Part shown: positions 9,020 to 17,665 of the stretch, in pieces
Layout of the letters: each line of letters starts with the position of its first letter
How positions within the stretch are numbered: the first letter of the stretch is position 1
From: Porticoccus sp041395745
GTDB lineage: Bacteria; Pseudomonadota; Gammaproteobacteria; Pseudomonadales; Porticoccaceae
Direction: 5' to 3'
Length of the DNA stretch: 64,000 nt
NCBI GenBank assembly: GCA_041395745.1
Contig: JAWKZV010000002.1
Coordinates: 186,001-250,000 of the forward strand
Notes under the pieces: model-generated
Told to the model about the DNA's origin: nothing
Databases searched by the model: none
The model's input: only the letters and a program-made list of their open reading frames with translations
Position numbers and translations under genes: made by a program

Positions 9020-9865
9020 GTGCCCGCCAGTATTGCCAGCCTGCTGAAACGTGGCGCCGAACTGGCTGCGGTCAGCGACAGCCCGCGGCTCGATGTGGAA
9101 GTGTTGCTGTGCCATGTGCTGGGGCAATCCCGCACCTATCTGTTTACCTGGCCGGAACGACAATTGAGCGGCGAACAGCTGGCGCAATTTGACGCACTGT
9201 TTGCCCGCCGTCTGCAGGGCGAGCCTGTGGCTCACCTCATTGGCCACCGGGAATTCTGGTCCCTGCCTCTGGCGGTGACCCCCGCCACCCTGATTCCCCG
9301 TCCCGATACCGAACTGCTGGTGGAGTTGGCCCTGCATCTGTCCCTGCCGGAGGCTGCCTCAGTACTGGATCTCGGTACCGGCACCGGTGCCATTGCCCTG
9401 GCTCTTGCCAGTGAGCGGCCCGAGTGGCGGATTCTGGCCTTAGACGTGGTGGCTGCTGCCGTGGGGCTGGCGGAAAGCAATCGCCGATTGCTGGGTTTTG
9501 ACAATGTTCGCGTTCAGCAAGGTGACTGGTTTGAGGGGCTGGGTGAGCAGCGTTTTGATCTGGTGGTCAGCAATCCGCCCTACATAGAGGCCGACGACCC
9601 GCACCTGAGCCAAGGTGATGTGCGTTTCGAACCGCTGACGGCACTGGTGGCAGATGACAGGGGGCTGGCGGATCTGGCGCAGATTATCGCCGCGGCGCCG
9701 CAACACCTGACCGAGCGTGGCTGGCTGTTGCTGGAGCACGGCTGGCAACAGGGGGAGGCGGTGCGTCAGCTGATGCAATCAGCAGGTTTTGCCGATGTAG
9801 TCACCCACAGAGATCTCGGCGATCGTGATCGCGCCACACTCGGGCGCTGGGCTGGACCGGCCTAG
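9020..9865 (+). CDS. prmC: Release factor glutamine N5-methyltransferase
   Basis: SAM-dependent enzyme that methylates the Gln of the GGQ motif in RF1 and RF2. The start is GTG two bases after the prfA stop. The 281 residues include an N-terminal helical domain, the motif I loop VLDLGTGTGAIALALA, and the catalytic NPPY (LVVSNPPYIEADDPHL) near residue 188. The family substrate-binding block GEPVAHLIGHREFWSL is present. A PRPDTE block (LIPRPDTELLVE) is also conserved. Its position downstream of prfA matches many gammaproteobacteria. Confidence 0.97.
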   Translation: MPASIASLLKRGAELAAVSDSPRLDVEVLLCHVLGQSRTYLFTWPERQLSGEQLAQFDALFARRLQGEPVAHLIGHREFWSLPLAVTPATLIPRPDTELLVELALHLSLPEAASVLDLGTGTGAIALALASERPEWRILALDVVAAAVGLAESNRRLLGFDNVRVQQGDWFEGLGEQRFDLVVSNPPYIEADDPHLSQGDVRFEPLTALVADDRGLADLAQIIAAAPQHLTERGWLLLEHGWQQGEAVRQLMQSAGFADVVTHRDLGDRDRATLGRWAGPA

Positions 9866-9872
9866 AGAATGT

Positions 9873-10349
9873 CTAGCGCAGGGTGCGGTACTGGCCGCCG
9901 TGGAAGATCAGTGGTTCCAGGGGCTCGTTGCTGAAATCCAGTACTCGTCCCACCAGAATGATGTGATCGCCGCCCGGATGGCGGTGTTCGATCTGGCACT
10001 GGAAACGGCAAGGGCTGTCATCGAGTAACGGCAGGCCGTGCAGGCCCGGGTGCCAGGCCACGTGATCGAACTTGTTCTGTTCCGTTCCGGCGAAGAGCTG
10101 TGATACCTCTGCCTGACCGCTGTGGAGGATATTCACGGCGAAGTAGTCCACTTCCTGAAACAGCTTGAACAGTCGCGACTCTTTACCCACACACCAGGAC
10201 ACCAGCGCCGGGTCCAGTGAAACCGAGGAGAAACTGTTGGCGGTCATCCCCCTGGGGTTACCATCATGGTCCACGGTGGTGATGACGGTAATGCCGGTGG
10301 CGAAGTTGCCCATGGCATTGCGCATGGCGCGGCTGGGTTCATGGCTCAT
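9873..10349 (-). CDS. Flavin reductase-like, FMN-binding split-barrel protein
   Basis: 158 residues in the flavin reductase (HpaC/DIM6-type) split-barrel family: AMGNFATGITVITTVD, then the TANSFSSVSLDPALVSWCV block that binds flavin, then YFAVNILH and a terminal GGQYRTL. Members reduce FMN or FAD with NAD(P)H for a partner monooxygenase, or act alone. No monooxygenase is adjacent. I choose ATG 10349, which has a GGGAA Shine-Dalgarno; an upstream extension to 10385 lacks support. It converges on prmC with only seven bases between stops. Confidence 0.85.
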   Translation of the reverse strand: MSHEPSRAMRNAMGNFATGITVITTVDHDGNPRGMTANSFSSVSLDPALVSWCVGKESRLFKLFQEVDYFAVNILHSGQAEVSQLFAGTEQNKFDHVAWHPGLHGLPLLDDSPCRFQCQIEHRHPGGDHIILVGRVLDFSNEPLEPLIFHGGQYRTLR

Positions 10350-10437
10350 TGTTATTGTTCCCGGGACAGCGACTGAAAGGCGCACAGGTTAACCCAAGCG
10401 GCGGCGGATAAAAAATAATCGTCGGGATGTTCATCCG

Positions 10438-11007
10438 CTATTCTCCGAAACTGTCGGCCTGGTAGCGCCAGGCTTTCAGTTTTGCCGGGCTGATGTCCAA
10501 CTCCATGCCCGCCTTCAACTTCAGTTGCCTGAGAAACTGGGCCTTGTCCGGCAGGCTTCCCCAGACACTGGGTAAAAAGGTGGCCCGGTGCACGCCAGCT
10601 TCAATGATCAGCCCGTCTACACCGGGGCTGAGTTGGGCCAGCAGTTCGTCTTCAGTGGTGAACTGCAAGGGTTCCGGCACGGTAAGAACCGAGATGTCGA
10701 TGCTTGTTTCCGACTCTTCTTCCAGCGTCAGTGGCGGGAAGCGCGGATCGTCCAGGGCGGCAGCGGCGGCATTGTGCACCACGTCCTGTACCAGTGGCTG
10801 ACGCGCTTCAAGCGTACCGATACAACCGCGCAACTTGCCGTGAATTTTCAGGGTGACAAAGCTGGCGGCCCATTGTTGCAGGGCGGGGCTGAATGCAGTT
10901 TCGTCGATGCGCAGATCGCGGTCGAACAGCAGTCGCACGCGAATGCTCTCCCTGGCCAGGGAAATAAGGGTGTGGCGGTCTTCTGCGCTGAGATTAATAA
11001 AGGGCAT
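10438..11007 (-). CDS. amrA: AMMECR1-domain protein, AmmeMemoRadiSam system protein A
   Basis: 189 residues of AMMECR1 fold. The signature LRGCIGTLEARQPL near residue 60 and the following DPRFPPLT block are diagnostic of the family. The C-terminal part has VWGSLPDKAQFLRQLKLKAG, also typical. Biochemical activity is not established for the family. The gene overlaps amrB by 14 bases on the same strand, implying coupled translation, and a radical SAM gene is divergently placed. GTG 11013 is an alternative start adding two residues. Assignment to the three-gene system is by family plus context. Confidence 0.9.
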   Translation of the reverse strand: MPFINLSAEDRHTLISLARESIRVRLLFDRDLRIDETAFSPALQQWAASFVTLKIHGKLRGCIGTLEARQPLVQDVVHNAAAAALDDPRFPPLTLEEESETSIDISVLTVPEPLQFTTEDELLAQLSPGVDGLIIEAGVHRATFLPSVWGSLPDKAQFLRQLKLKAGMELDISPAKLKAWRYQADSFGE

Positions 11008-11773
11008 AGGCACCGTATCCTACGACGCGATCCCGGTCGCCAGCGGTGTCGCCGGAATTCCTCACGTCCAATGTTGTTATTTCCATATTTTCTTCCTGGG
11101 CCAAAACCATCAGGCCATTGATGGCCCGGCAGCCACAGGCTTGCTCGCCGTGGATGGGGTAGTGAAACGACTGGATCATTTCACTGGTGTGACGGTCGAT
11201 TTGCTGGGCTTCGGCGTAGGGGTGATAGTGGCTGAGATCGGAGCTGATCACAATCAATGTTTCATCCCCGCCCCAGCAGTGCCGGAGTACTTGCGCTACC
11301 TGGGGGGGGCTGGCATCGCCAACTACCAGTGGCAATAACAGGAAATTGTCCAGAGTGCGCTGGAGAAAAGGCAGCTGGACTTCGAGGCTGTGTTCCAGCT
11401 GATGGGCGTCACTGCGCACCGTCACCAGGGATTTCCTGGCGAGTTGCTCAATGCCGTCCCGGTCGATGGCAATATCACCGAGCGGAGTGCGGAACAGGTG
11501 CGCATCCGGAGCAGCCAGACCCCGAAACGCTACCCGGTGGGACGGGCCCAGTAACACCACTCGTTGGATTTCGCCTGCCAACGGTCTGAGAAGCCGGTAA
11601 GCGCTGGCTGCGATCGGCCCAGAATAGATGTAGCCGGCGTGGGGCACGATCAGAGCCTTGGGGCGCAACTGCGCAGCAGTGCCGCTGGACAGCATGTCGT
11701 CCACCTGGCGCTGCAGTATTAATGGGTTGTCGGGGTAGAACATTCCCGCCACGGCGGGTTGTCGAACCAGCAT
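10994..11773 (-). CDS. amrB: MEMO1-family protein, AmmeMemoRadiSam system protein B
   Basis: 259 residues of the MEMO family, related by fold to class III extradiol (LigB) dioxygenases. It begins VRQPAVAGMFYPDNP, the standard start. Conserved metal-ligand-type positions are visible: ALIVPHAGYIYSG (His), LLGPSHRVAF (His) and ISSDLSHYHPY (His), plus EHSLEVQLPFLQ. Whether this protein binds metal or acts as an enzyme is not shown by sequence. It pairs with the overlapping AMMECR1 gene and a divergent radical SAM gene, the defining trio of the system. Confidence 0.92.
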   Translation of the reverse strand: MLVRQPAVAGMFYPDNPLILQRQVDDMLSSGTAAQLRPKALIVPHAGYIYSGPIAASAYRLLRPLAGEIQRVVLLGPSHRVAFRGLAAPDAHLFRTPLGDIAIDRDGIEQLARKSLVTVRSDAHQLEHSLEVQLPFLQRTLDNFLLLPLVVGDASPPQVAQVLRHCWGGDETLIVISSDLSHYHPYAEAQQIDRHTSEMIQSFHYPIHGEQACGCRAINGLMVLAQEENMEITTLDVRNSGDTAGDRDRVVGYGAYALY

Positions 11774-11811
11774 AACTTACCCCTCCCTTCCGAATGGTGG
11801 CTGAATGGTGC

Positions 11812-11840
11812 AGTTATAACCTGCTATATATGTAGTTATA
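11812..11840. promoter_or_regulatory. Repeated AGTTATA element between amrB and amrS
   Basis: In the 95-base gap between divergent amrB and amrS, AGTTATA occurs at 11812 and 11834, 22 bases (two helical turns) apart. The first copy reads GTTATAAC, itself palindromic, and TATAAC/GTTATA also form an inverted pair. The layout would suit a shared operator or overlapping -10 elements. No regulator is identified. Confidence 0.35.
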
Positions 11841-11868
11841 GGTATTTTCTGAAAGATGGGGAAATCCC

Positions 11869-12963
11869 ATGATCACCACGACCAGCTCTCCCCCCGAGAC
11901 TTTTCCCACCCGCTACTGGCATGCCCTGGAGGATGGGCGCATCCAGTGTGATGTTTGCCCCCGGGAGTGTCGATTGCACGATGGCCAGCGCGGTCTCTGT
12001 TATGTGCGGGGTCGTGAGGGCGACGAAATCGTGCTCTACACCTACGGGCGCTCCAGTGGTTTCTGTATCGACCCCATCGAAAAAAAACCGCTCAATCACT
12101 TTTATCCGGGCAGTTCGGTGCTGTCTTTCGGCACGGCGGGCTGCAACCTGGCGTGCAAGTTTTGCCAGAACTGGGATATGAGCAAATCACGGGAGATGGA
12201 TACCCTGGCCGACACCGCCATGCCTGAGCGGCTGGCGGAAACCGCTGTGGAAATGGGTTGCCGCAGTATTGCCTTTACCTACAACGACCCAGTGATCTTT
12301 CTGGAATACGCGGTGGACGTGGCCAAAGCCTGCCGGAAGCTGGGAGTGAAAACCGTCGCGGTGAGCGCAGGCTATATCAATGAAGAGCCGCGCCGGGAAT
12401 TCTTCGAGTACATGGATGCCGCCAATATCGACCTGAAGGCCTTCACGGAACCCTTCTATAACAAGATTTGCGGTGGCCATCTGCAAAATATTCTCGAGAC
12501 GCTGGAATATATCGCCACCGAAACAGATGTCTGGCTGGAGATCACCACCCTGTTAATTCCCGGCGAAAACGATTCCGACAGCGAATTGGATGCCATGACC
12601 CGCTGGGTGGTAGATAAGCTTGGTCCCGATGTGCCGATGCATTTCACAGCGTTCCATCCCGACTGGAAAATGCTGGACACCCCGTCCACGCCTCCGGAAA
12701 CCCTGACCCGTGCCCGCCAGATTGCCCTCGGCAATGGCGTTCGTTATGCCTATACCGGCAACGTCCACGATACCGTCGGTGGCAGCACCTTCTGTCCCAA
12801 CTGCCATGAACTGGTGATTGAGCGCGACTGGTACAGGCTTGGTTTCTGGGGGTTGACCCCGGATGGTCACTGCCATGCCTGCGGCAGTACGATTGCCGGG
12901 GTGTTCGATCCGCAACCGGGAACATGGGGTCCGAAGCGTGTGCCGGTTCGGTTGTTGCGCTAA
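11869..12963 (+). CDS. amrS: AmmeMemoRadiSam system radical SAM enzyme
   Basis: 364-residue radical SAM protein. The [4Fe-4S] motif is CNLACKFC (CxxxCxxC) near residue 93, within FGTAGCNLACKFCQNWDMSK. An N-terminal cysteine set (CDVCPRECRLHDGQRGLC) and a C-terminal set (FCPNCHELV and CHACG) are typical of the AmmeMemoRadiSam branch and resemble PflA-like and zinc-ribbon patterns. ITTLLIPGEND is the core-barrel block. The substrate is unknown; the closest characterised relatives are glycyl-radical activases, but no glycyl-radical enzyme is in the window. It is divergent from amrBA across a 95-base gap with repeated elements. Confidence 0.93.
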   Translation: MITTTSSPPETFPTRYWHALEDGRIQCDVCPRECRLHDGQRGLCYVRGREGDEIVLYTYGRSSGFCIDPIEKKPLNHFYPGSSVLSFGTAGCNLACKFCQNWDMSKSREMDTLADTAMPERLAETAVEMGCRSIAFTYNDPVIFLEYAVDVAKACRKLGVKTVAVSAGYINEEPRREFFEYMDAANIDLKAFTEPFYNKICGGHLQNILETLEYIATETDVWLEITTLLIPGENDSDSELDAMTRWVVDKLGPDVPMHFTAFHPDWKMLDTPSTPPETLTRARQIALGNGVRYAYTGNVHDTVGGSTFCPNCHELVIERDWYRLGFWGLTPDGHCHACGSTIAGVFDPQPGTWGPKRVPVRLLR

Positions 12964-13161
12964 GAAATACAGTGAAGACAAGCTGTCATATACCGTAAGG
13001 GCTGATCGAATAAACTGCCCTGTATGCCCGGCAGGAACTGGACATTTTTGTGGCCGGGGAGTCCTCGGCGGGAGGATCACGCGAGATACCGTTGGCCGTG
13101 CTATACTTCTGCCCTTTTCAAGCACCTGGCCTGCTGAGGCCTCTTTTCTGTTGGCAGTAAT

Positions 13162-14469
13162 ATGAGCGAAGAAAAACAATCCCATTCGGGCGAAGAAGAT
13201 CAATCCCAGTCAGGACGCCGTCGTCGGCGTCGCGGTGGGCGAGGCCGCAAACCGGCCGACAATGCCAGTTGGGATCTTTCCCAGTTCAATGTCCCCCCTC
13301 AGGAGGGCAAGCTGCGCTTCCATGATCTGGATTTGCCGCTGACCCTGATGCACGGCATCGCCGATCTCGGTTTCGAGTATTGTTCCCCCATTCAGGCCCG
13401 TTCGCTGCCCTACAGCCTGCGCGCCCATGACGTGGTGGGCAAGGCCCAAACCGGCACCGGCAAAACCGCCGCCTTCCTGGTGACTATCATCACTGAGCTG
13501 CTCAATCACCCGGTAGAGGATGAACGCTTTGCCGGTGAGGCGAGGGCGCTGATCATTGCCCCGACCCGGGAGCTGGTGATGCAGATCGCCGACGACGCCA
13601 AGGCCCTGTGCAAATACACCGATCTGCACGTGCACACGCTGGTGGGCGGCATGGATTACGACAAGCAGAAGCGCCACCTGATGGAGAGCCTCTGCGATAT
13701 CCTGGTGGCCACGCCGGGCCGACTGCTGGACTTCGCCGGCAGCCGCGATGTTTACCTGGATCGGGTTGAAATTCTGGTGCTGGATGAAGCGGACCGGATG
13801 CTCGACATGGGCTTCATTCCCCAGGTGCGACGCATCGTGCGCTTGACCCCCCACCGGGAGAGTCGCCACACCCTGTTCTTCTCGGCCACATTCACACCCG
13901 ACGTGATCAATCTGGCGGAGCAGTGGACGGTCGATCCGGTTCATGTGGAAATCGAACCGAAAAACGTCGCTACCGATACCGTGGACCAGAAGGTCTACAT
14001 CACATCGGCAGAGGAGAAGTTTCGTCTGCTCTACAACATCATCCGCGGAGATGATGTGGATAGTGTGATTGTGTTTGCCAACCGCCGGGACCAGTGCCGT
14101 CGCCTGCAGGAGAAGCTCAAGGACAAAGGCTTCAGCGTCGGCCTGCTGTCCGGGGATGTACCCCAGAACAAGCGGGTGAAAACCCTGGAGGACTTCAAGT
14201 CCGGCAAACTGAAAGTGCTGGTGGCTACTGATGTGGCCGGTCGCGGTATCCACATTGATGGCATCAGCCACGTGGTGAATTACACCCTGCCCGAGGAGTC
14301 TGAGGATTACGTGCACCGCATCGGTCGAACCGGTCGCGCTGGTAAATCCGGCACCTCCATCAGTTTTGCCTGTGAGGACGACGCCTTCCTGTTGGAGCCA
14401 ATCCAAAAACTGCTCGGCAGAAAATTGCACTGCGAGCAGCCCGACGCTGAGCTGTTGGGCAAGCGCTGA
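13162..14469 (+). CDS. rhlB: DEAD-box RNA helicase, RhlB-like
   Basis: 435 residues. An Arg-rich N-terminal stretch (residues about 20-30) precedes the two RecA domains. Visible motifs: Q motif (SPIQARSLP), I (AQTGTGKT), Ia (PTREL), GG, TPGR, II (VLDEADRMLDMGF), III (FSAT), then IV, V (TDVAGRGIHIDG) and VI (HRIGRTGRAG). The GIHI variant of motif V, the LLSGDVPQNKR block and SISFACEDDAF resemble RhlB rather than RhlE or SrmB. RhlB works in mRNA decay with RNase E in E. coli; that partnership is inferred here, since no degradosome gene is nearby. Confidence 0.88.
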   Translation: MSEEKQSHSGEEDQSQSGRRRRRRGGRGRKPADNASWDLSQFNVPPQEGKLRFHDLDLPLTLMHGIADLGFEYCSPIQARSLPYSLRAHDVVGKAQTGTGKTAAFLVTIITELLNHPVEDERFAGEARALIIAPTRELVMQIADDAKALCKYTDLHVHTLVGGMDYDKQKRHLMESLCDILVATPGRLLDFAGSRDVYLDRVEILVLDEADRMLDMGFIPQVRRIVRLTPHRESRHTLFFSATFTPDVINLAEQWTVDPVHVEIEPKNVATDTVDQKVYITSAEEKFRLLYNIIRGDDVDSVIVFANRRDQCRRLQEKLKDKGFSVGLLSGDVPQNKRVKTLEDFKSGKLKVLVATDVAGRGIHIDGISHVVNYTLPEESEDYVHRIGRTGRAGKSGTSISFACEDDAFLLEPIQKLLGRKLHCEQPDAELLGKR

Positions 14470-14477
14470 GTATCAGG

Positions 14478-15239
14478 CTAGTCTGGCTGGTGCGCGGGGT
14501 TATCCATGCGCTCCAGCCAAAAGCTGGTGGCGCCGATCACCGAAGCTGGCATGGCGAACAGGTTCAGCAGTGGTATGGTGGTGGCGATCAGCACGCTGCC
14601 GCCAAAACTCAGTGACACTAGGCGTTTTTCCCCCAGATTTTCCCGCAATTGACGAAAATCCACCTGGTGGTTGTCCGCCGGGTAGTCCAGGTATTGCAGG
14701 GCCAGTGACCAGGCTCCCCACAGGAAGGCGACGGCTGGTCCAATAAGGTTCAGTACCGGGATCAGCGACAGCACCAGTGTCAGTAGCACCACGCCGATAA
14801 TCCGCGGCAGAAAGTAGCCCAGCTTGATCAGCTCCCGCTTCATTGAATTGGCCGCCAATGCCAGCAGTTGCCTGGCATTCATCGCCGAACCGTTGGTCGT
14901 GCCGGTCAGCACTTCCTCCACCCGTTCCGACAGTGGCCCATAGAATGGGGAGGCGAGCAGATTGCCGAGAATGGCAAAACTGTAGCCATACACCAGCAAC
15001 AGGAAACCGCCGAACAGTATCCAGAACACCCAGACCAGGAAATCCAGCCAGTCGGGGATTTTTGCCATGAGTGCGTCCAGCCACTGTCCTGCCCAGGTGA
15101 TGGCCAGCCATGTTAGCGCCACAAACAGCAGCAGATTAATCAGCAGCGGGCCGAGTACGAACCAGCGCAGGCGGGGGTGGGTCATCAGTTGCAGTCCCTG
15201 GAACAGGTAGCCGGGACCGCTGTGGCTGGGATGGGGCAT
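14478..15239 (-). CDS. cysZ: CysZ-family sulfate transporter
   Basis: 253 residues, the same length as E. coli CysZ, with several hydrophobic segments (about residues 25-50, 70-95, 140-170 and 205-230). The start shows the family pattern GPGYLFQGLQLMTHPRLRWFVLGPLLINLLLF, quoted here only by its GPGYLFQGLQL beginning. CysZ imports sulfate across the inner membrane for cysteine synthesis. No cysteine genes are adjacent, but metY lies about 9 kb away. It converges on rhlB with eight bases between stops. Confidence 0.88.
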   Translation of the reverse strand: MPHPSHSGPGYLFQGLQLMTHPRLRWFVLGPLLINLLLFVALTWLAITWAGQWLDALMAKIPDWLDFLVWVFWILFGGFLLLVYGYSFAILGNLLASPFYGPLSERVEEVLTGTTNGSAMNARQLLALAANSMKRELIKLGYFLPRIIGVVLLTLVLSLIPVLNLIGPAVAFLWGAWSLALQYLDYPADNHQVDFRQLRENLGEKRLVSLSFGGSVLIATTIPLLNLFAMPASVIGATSFWLERMDNPAHQPD

Positions 15240-15327
15240 AGGGGAGTCCTTGCGGAGATTGAATCCTGATCATGCTATTGTAAGATTTTGAATTCAGGAT
15301 AACAGGCAGGAAAAAAGGAGAATAACC

Positions 15328-16080
15328 ATGAAAACCCTCTTGAAAATTGCCGCCGGACTGTTTGTGGTGGTTTTGCTGGTGGTGGTATTTGCCATCCTCA
15401 ATCTTGATAAAGGTATCAAGGCTGCGGTGGAAACCGTTGGCCCGAAACTGACTCAATCCAGTGTTTCCCTGGATGATGTGGAGTTGTCCTTGGCTTCCGG
15501 AGAGGGGAGTTTGCGCGGCCTGGTGGTGGGCAACCCGAAAGGTTTCAATACCCCCAGTGCGTTCTCTCTCGGTGAAATTTTCCTGTCTCTGGAGCCGGAA
15601 TCGGTGACCACTGATACTATCGTGATCAAAAGCATTCGCATTGTGGCGCCGGAGATCACTTATGAATCTGCCAACGGCACTACCAACCTGAAACAGCTGC
15701 AACAGAATGTCGAGCAGGCAACGGGCGCCAGTTCCGGTGCAGGTTCTTCAGATGCCACAACCTCTGAGGGCGGAGCCGAGAAAAAACTGATTATCCGCGA
15801 CCTTCAGATCAGCAATGGCAAACTGAGTTACAGCAACCCGTTGCTGGGCGACAAGGCAGTGGCCTTGACGCTGCCGGACATTCACATGACCGGGATCGGA
15901 GAAAAATCCGGTGGGGCCAGTACGGGTGAAGTGGTCGAGCAGATACTCGCAGCTATCAACAAGAGTGCGGCAGGTGCCGTTGCCAATGCCGGGGTGCTGA
16001 AAGACGCTGGCAACCAGCTAAAGCAGCAGGTGGAGGAAAAACTGGGTGGCATCAAGGGAATGTTCAAGAAGGAGGAGTGA
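15328..16080 (+). CDS. Membrane-anchored AsmA-like protein
   Basis: 250 residues: a single N-terminal membrane segment (about residues 5-27) and a periplasmic body with short beta-rich repeats of the AsmA/DUF748 type (SLDDVELSLASGEGSLRGLVVGNPKGF, given here only by its GSLRGLVVGNPKGF end; then LEPESVTTDTIVIKSI). A Ser/Gly/Ala linker sits near residues 130-150. Large AsmA-like proteins carry phospholipid across the periplasm; this one is far too short for a bridge, so a role in envelope maintenance is only a guess. A GGAG Shine-Dalgarno precedes the ATG. Confidence 0.65.
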   Translation: MKTLLKIAAGLFVVVLLVVVFAILNLDKGIKAAVETVGPKLTQSSVSLDDVELSLASGEGSLRGLVVGNPKGFNTPSAFSLGEIFLSLEPESVTTDTIVIKSIRIVAPEITYESANGTTNLKQLQQNVEQATGASSGAGSSDATTSEGGAEKKLIIRDLQISNGKLSYSNPLLGDKAVALTLPDIHMTGIGEKSGGASTGEVVEQILAAINKSAAGAVANAGVLKDAGNQLKQQVEEKLGGIKGMFKKEE

Positions 16081-16105
16081 CACTTGCTTTTTCTTGCGGC
16101 CACAA

Positions 16106-16133
16106 AAAACAGCCCGGCATGCCGGGCTGTTTT
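16106..16133. terminator. Bidirectional intrinsic terminator
   Basis: A 28-base perfect palindrome: AAAAC then AGCCCGGCA and its complement, ending GTTTT. The GC core with A tract before and T tract after works on both strands. It lies between the convergent AsmA-like gene and the cytochrome c peroxidase gene. Confidence 0.9.
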
Positions 16134-16166
16134 CGTTTGTGGATAGTCCTTTGTGGGCAGTCCTTT

Positions 16167-17171
16167 TTAATCGAACGGGACCGGTTTCAGGGTCTCGTCG
16201 GTGGACGGTGGCAGAATAGGCAGCATGAAGGCCGGTTGCTGGCCTGTCAGAGTTTTCAGGAAGGCGACAATCTTGGCGTTTTCCTCGTCGGTGAACTTCC
16301 GGCCCAGCTGCAGGCGCCCCATGATGTCCACCGCTTCGGTCAGGGTTTCCGCTTCCCCGTCGTGGAAGTAGGGGTAGGTCAATTCCACGTTGCGCAGGGT
16401 GGGCACCTTGAACTTGAAGCGATCCGCATCCTTGCCGGTAACCCCGGCCAGACCGATGGCGTCGTTCTTGGTCTGGTAGGGTTCGACGATACCCATTTTC
16501 TGGAATGAGGTGCCGCCAACAGCCTGACCATTGTGGCAGGCCACGCAGCCGCTGTTCTTGAACAATTCATACCCGGCCAGTTCGTCGGGGGTGATGGCGT
16601 TCTTGTCGCCCAACAACCACTGGTCGAAACGGGCATGCGGGGTGACCAGGGTCTTTTCAAATTCGGCAATGGCTTCGGTGACGCTGTCGATATTGATCTC
16701 GTCGGTGCCAAATACCTGCTTGAACTCCACCACGTACTGGGGGATGGACTCCAGTACCTCAATGGTGAGGGTGTGGCTGAAGGCCATCTCTTTGGGGTTG
16801 GCAATGGGGCCGCCCGCCTGTTCTTTCAGGTTGGCGGCGCGGCCGTCCCAAAACTGCGCCAGGTTCAGACTGGAGTTCAGCACGGTGGGCGCGTTGATCG
16901 GCCCCCGCTGCCAGTTGTGGCCAATGGAGGTTTTCAGGTTGTCGGTACCGCCCATACTCAGGTTGTGACATGAGTTGCAGGAGATAAAGCCCGACTTGGA
17001 GAGGCGGGGATCGAAATAAAGTTTTTTGCCCAGTTCCACCTCGGCCAGGTTGATGTCCTTGACCGGGGCGACGGGCTGGATGGGTTCTTCCGCAGCGGCG
17101 GAGAGGGCTGCCGTAAACAGGGTGGCAGCAAGTAAGGTCTGGAGGGTTTGGATGGATTTCCTGTTGCTCAT
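16167..17171 (-). CDS. Di-heme cytochrome c peroxidase (CcpA/MauG family)
   Basis: Periplasmic enzyme reducing hydrogen peroxide with electrons from a c-type cytochrome or related donor. The 334-residue product starts at ATG 17171 with a Sec signal peptide (cleavage near AAA-EE, residue 26). Two CxxCH heme-binding motifs are present (CNSCHN near residue 62 and CVACHNGQ near 208), with family blocks LGKKLYFDPRLS, NAPTVLNSS, WDGRA and VPTLRNVELTYPYFHDG. An upstream in-frame extension to 17324 lacks coding character. The gene faces a bidirectional terminator shared with the AsmA-like gene. Confidence 0.92.
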   Translation of the reverse strand: MSNRKSIQTLQTLLAATLFTAALSAAAEEPIQPVAPVKDINLAEVELGKKLYFDPRLSKSGFISCNSCHNLSMGGTDNLKTSIGHNWQRGPINAPTVLNSSLNLAQFWDGRAANLKEQAGGPIANPKEMAFSHTLTIEVLESIPQYVVEFKQVFGTDEINIDSVTEAIAEFEKTLVTPHARFDQWLLGDKNAITPDELAGYELFKNSGCVACHNGQAVGGTSFQKMGIVEPYQTKNDAIGLAGVTGKDADRFKFKVPTLRNVELTYPYFHDGEAETLTEAVDIMGRLQLGRKFTDEENAKIVAFLKTLTGQQPAFMLPILPPSTDETLKPVPFD

Positions 17172-17665
17172 GATGTGACTCCAATTCATTGAGAACGTCT
17201 CTGTATCAACCGGGGAGTACGGCTTTGCATGGCGGCATATCCAGTCATGACGAGGGTAGAGCAAGCCGTGGATGGATATGCGGGAGGTGTAACGGGTGGA
17301 GGGATCTTCCGAGATCCGGGACATAAATGTCCAGTTCCGTAGAGGGAGATGCCCGGCTGTTACTTCTCAATACAAAAGCTGCCCGAACAGGTTGCCATTT
17401 TATCGTTTTGGCTATTGCCTGTTCCAGCTATGGACTTGATTGATTATGCGAAAACAATAGATTGGGGGCGTAGGGCAGCTCCCGGTTGTGTTTCTTCTCC
17501 CTAGCTGTTACATTCCCCGCCGCGCGGTACCCTTCGGTCGGTACCTTAAGTGTCCTCGGTATTTCCCCATCGGTTTTCCTGACACCCTTTTTTTTAAAGA
17601 TTTCCCGCCTAAGACCGTTTCTGCTCCTACGACGCAGATAGGCCGGTTTCGGAGTTTACATTTCT
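17172..17665. promoter_or_regulatory. 494-base divergent gap with two adjacent inverted repeats
   Basis: The gap between the peroxidase and rhlE holds two neighbouring inverted repeats: GGATC/GATCC at 17302-17317 and GGACAT/ATGTCC at 17319-17332. Both are about 130-160 bases before the peroxidase ATG. Closer to rhlE, two GGTACC copies flank CTTCGGTC at 17527-17546 and could form a hairpin in a long rhlE leader. I see no clear FNR/Anr box (TTGAT-N4-ATCAA) and no convincing gene. Confidence 0.4.

Noticed and set aside
13210..14430. 406-codon minus-strand frame opposite rhlB
   Set aside because: Exact antisense of the helicase core; amino-acid content is a shadow pattern.
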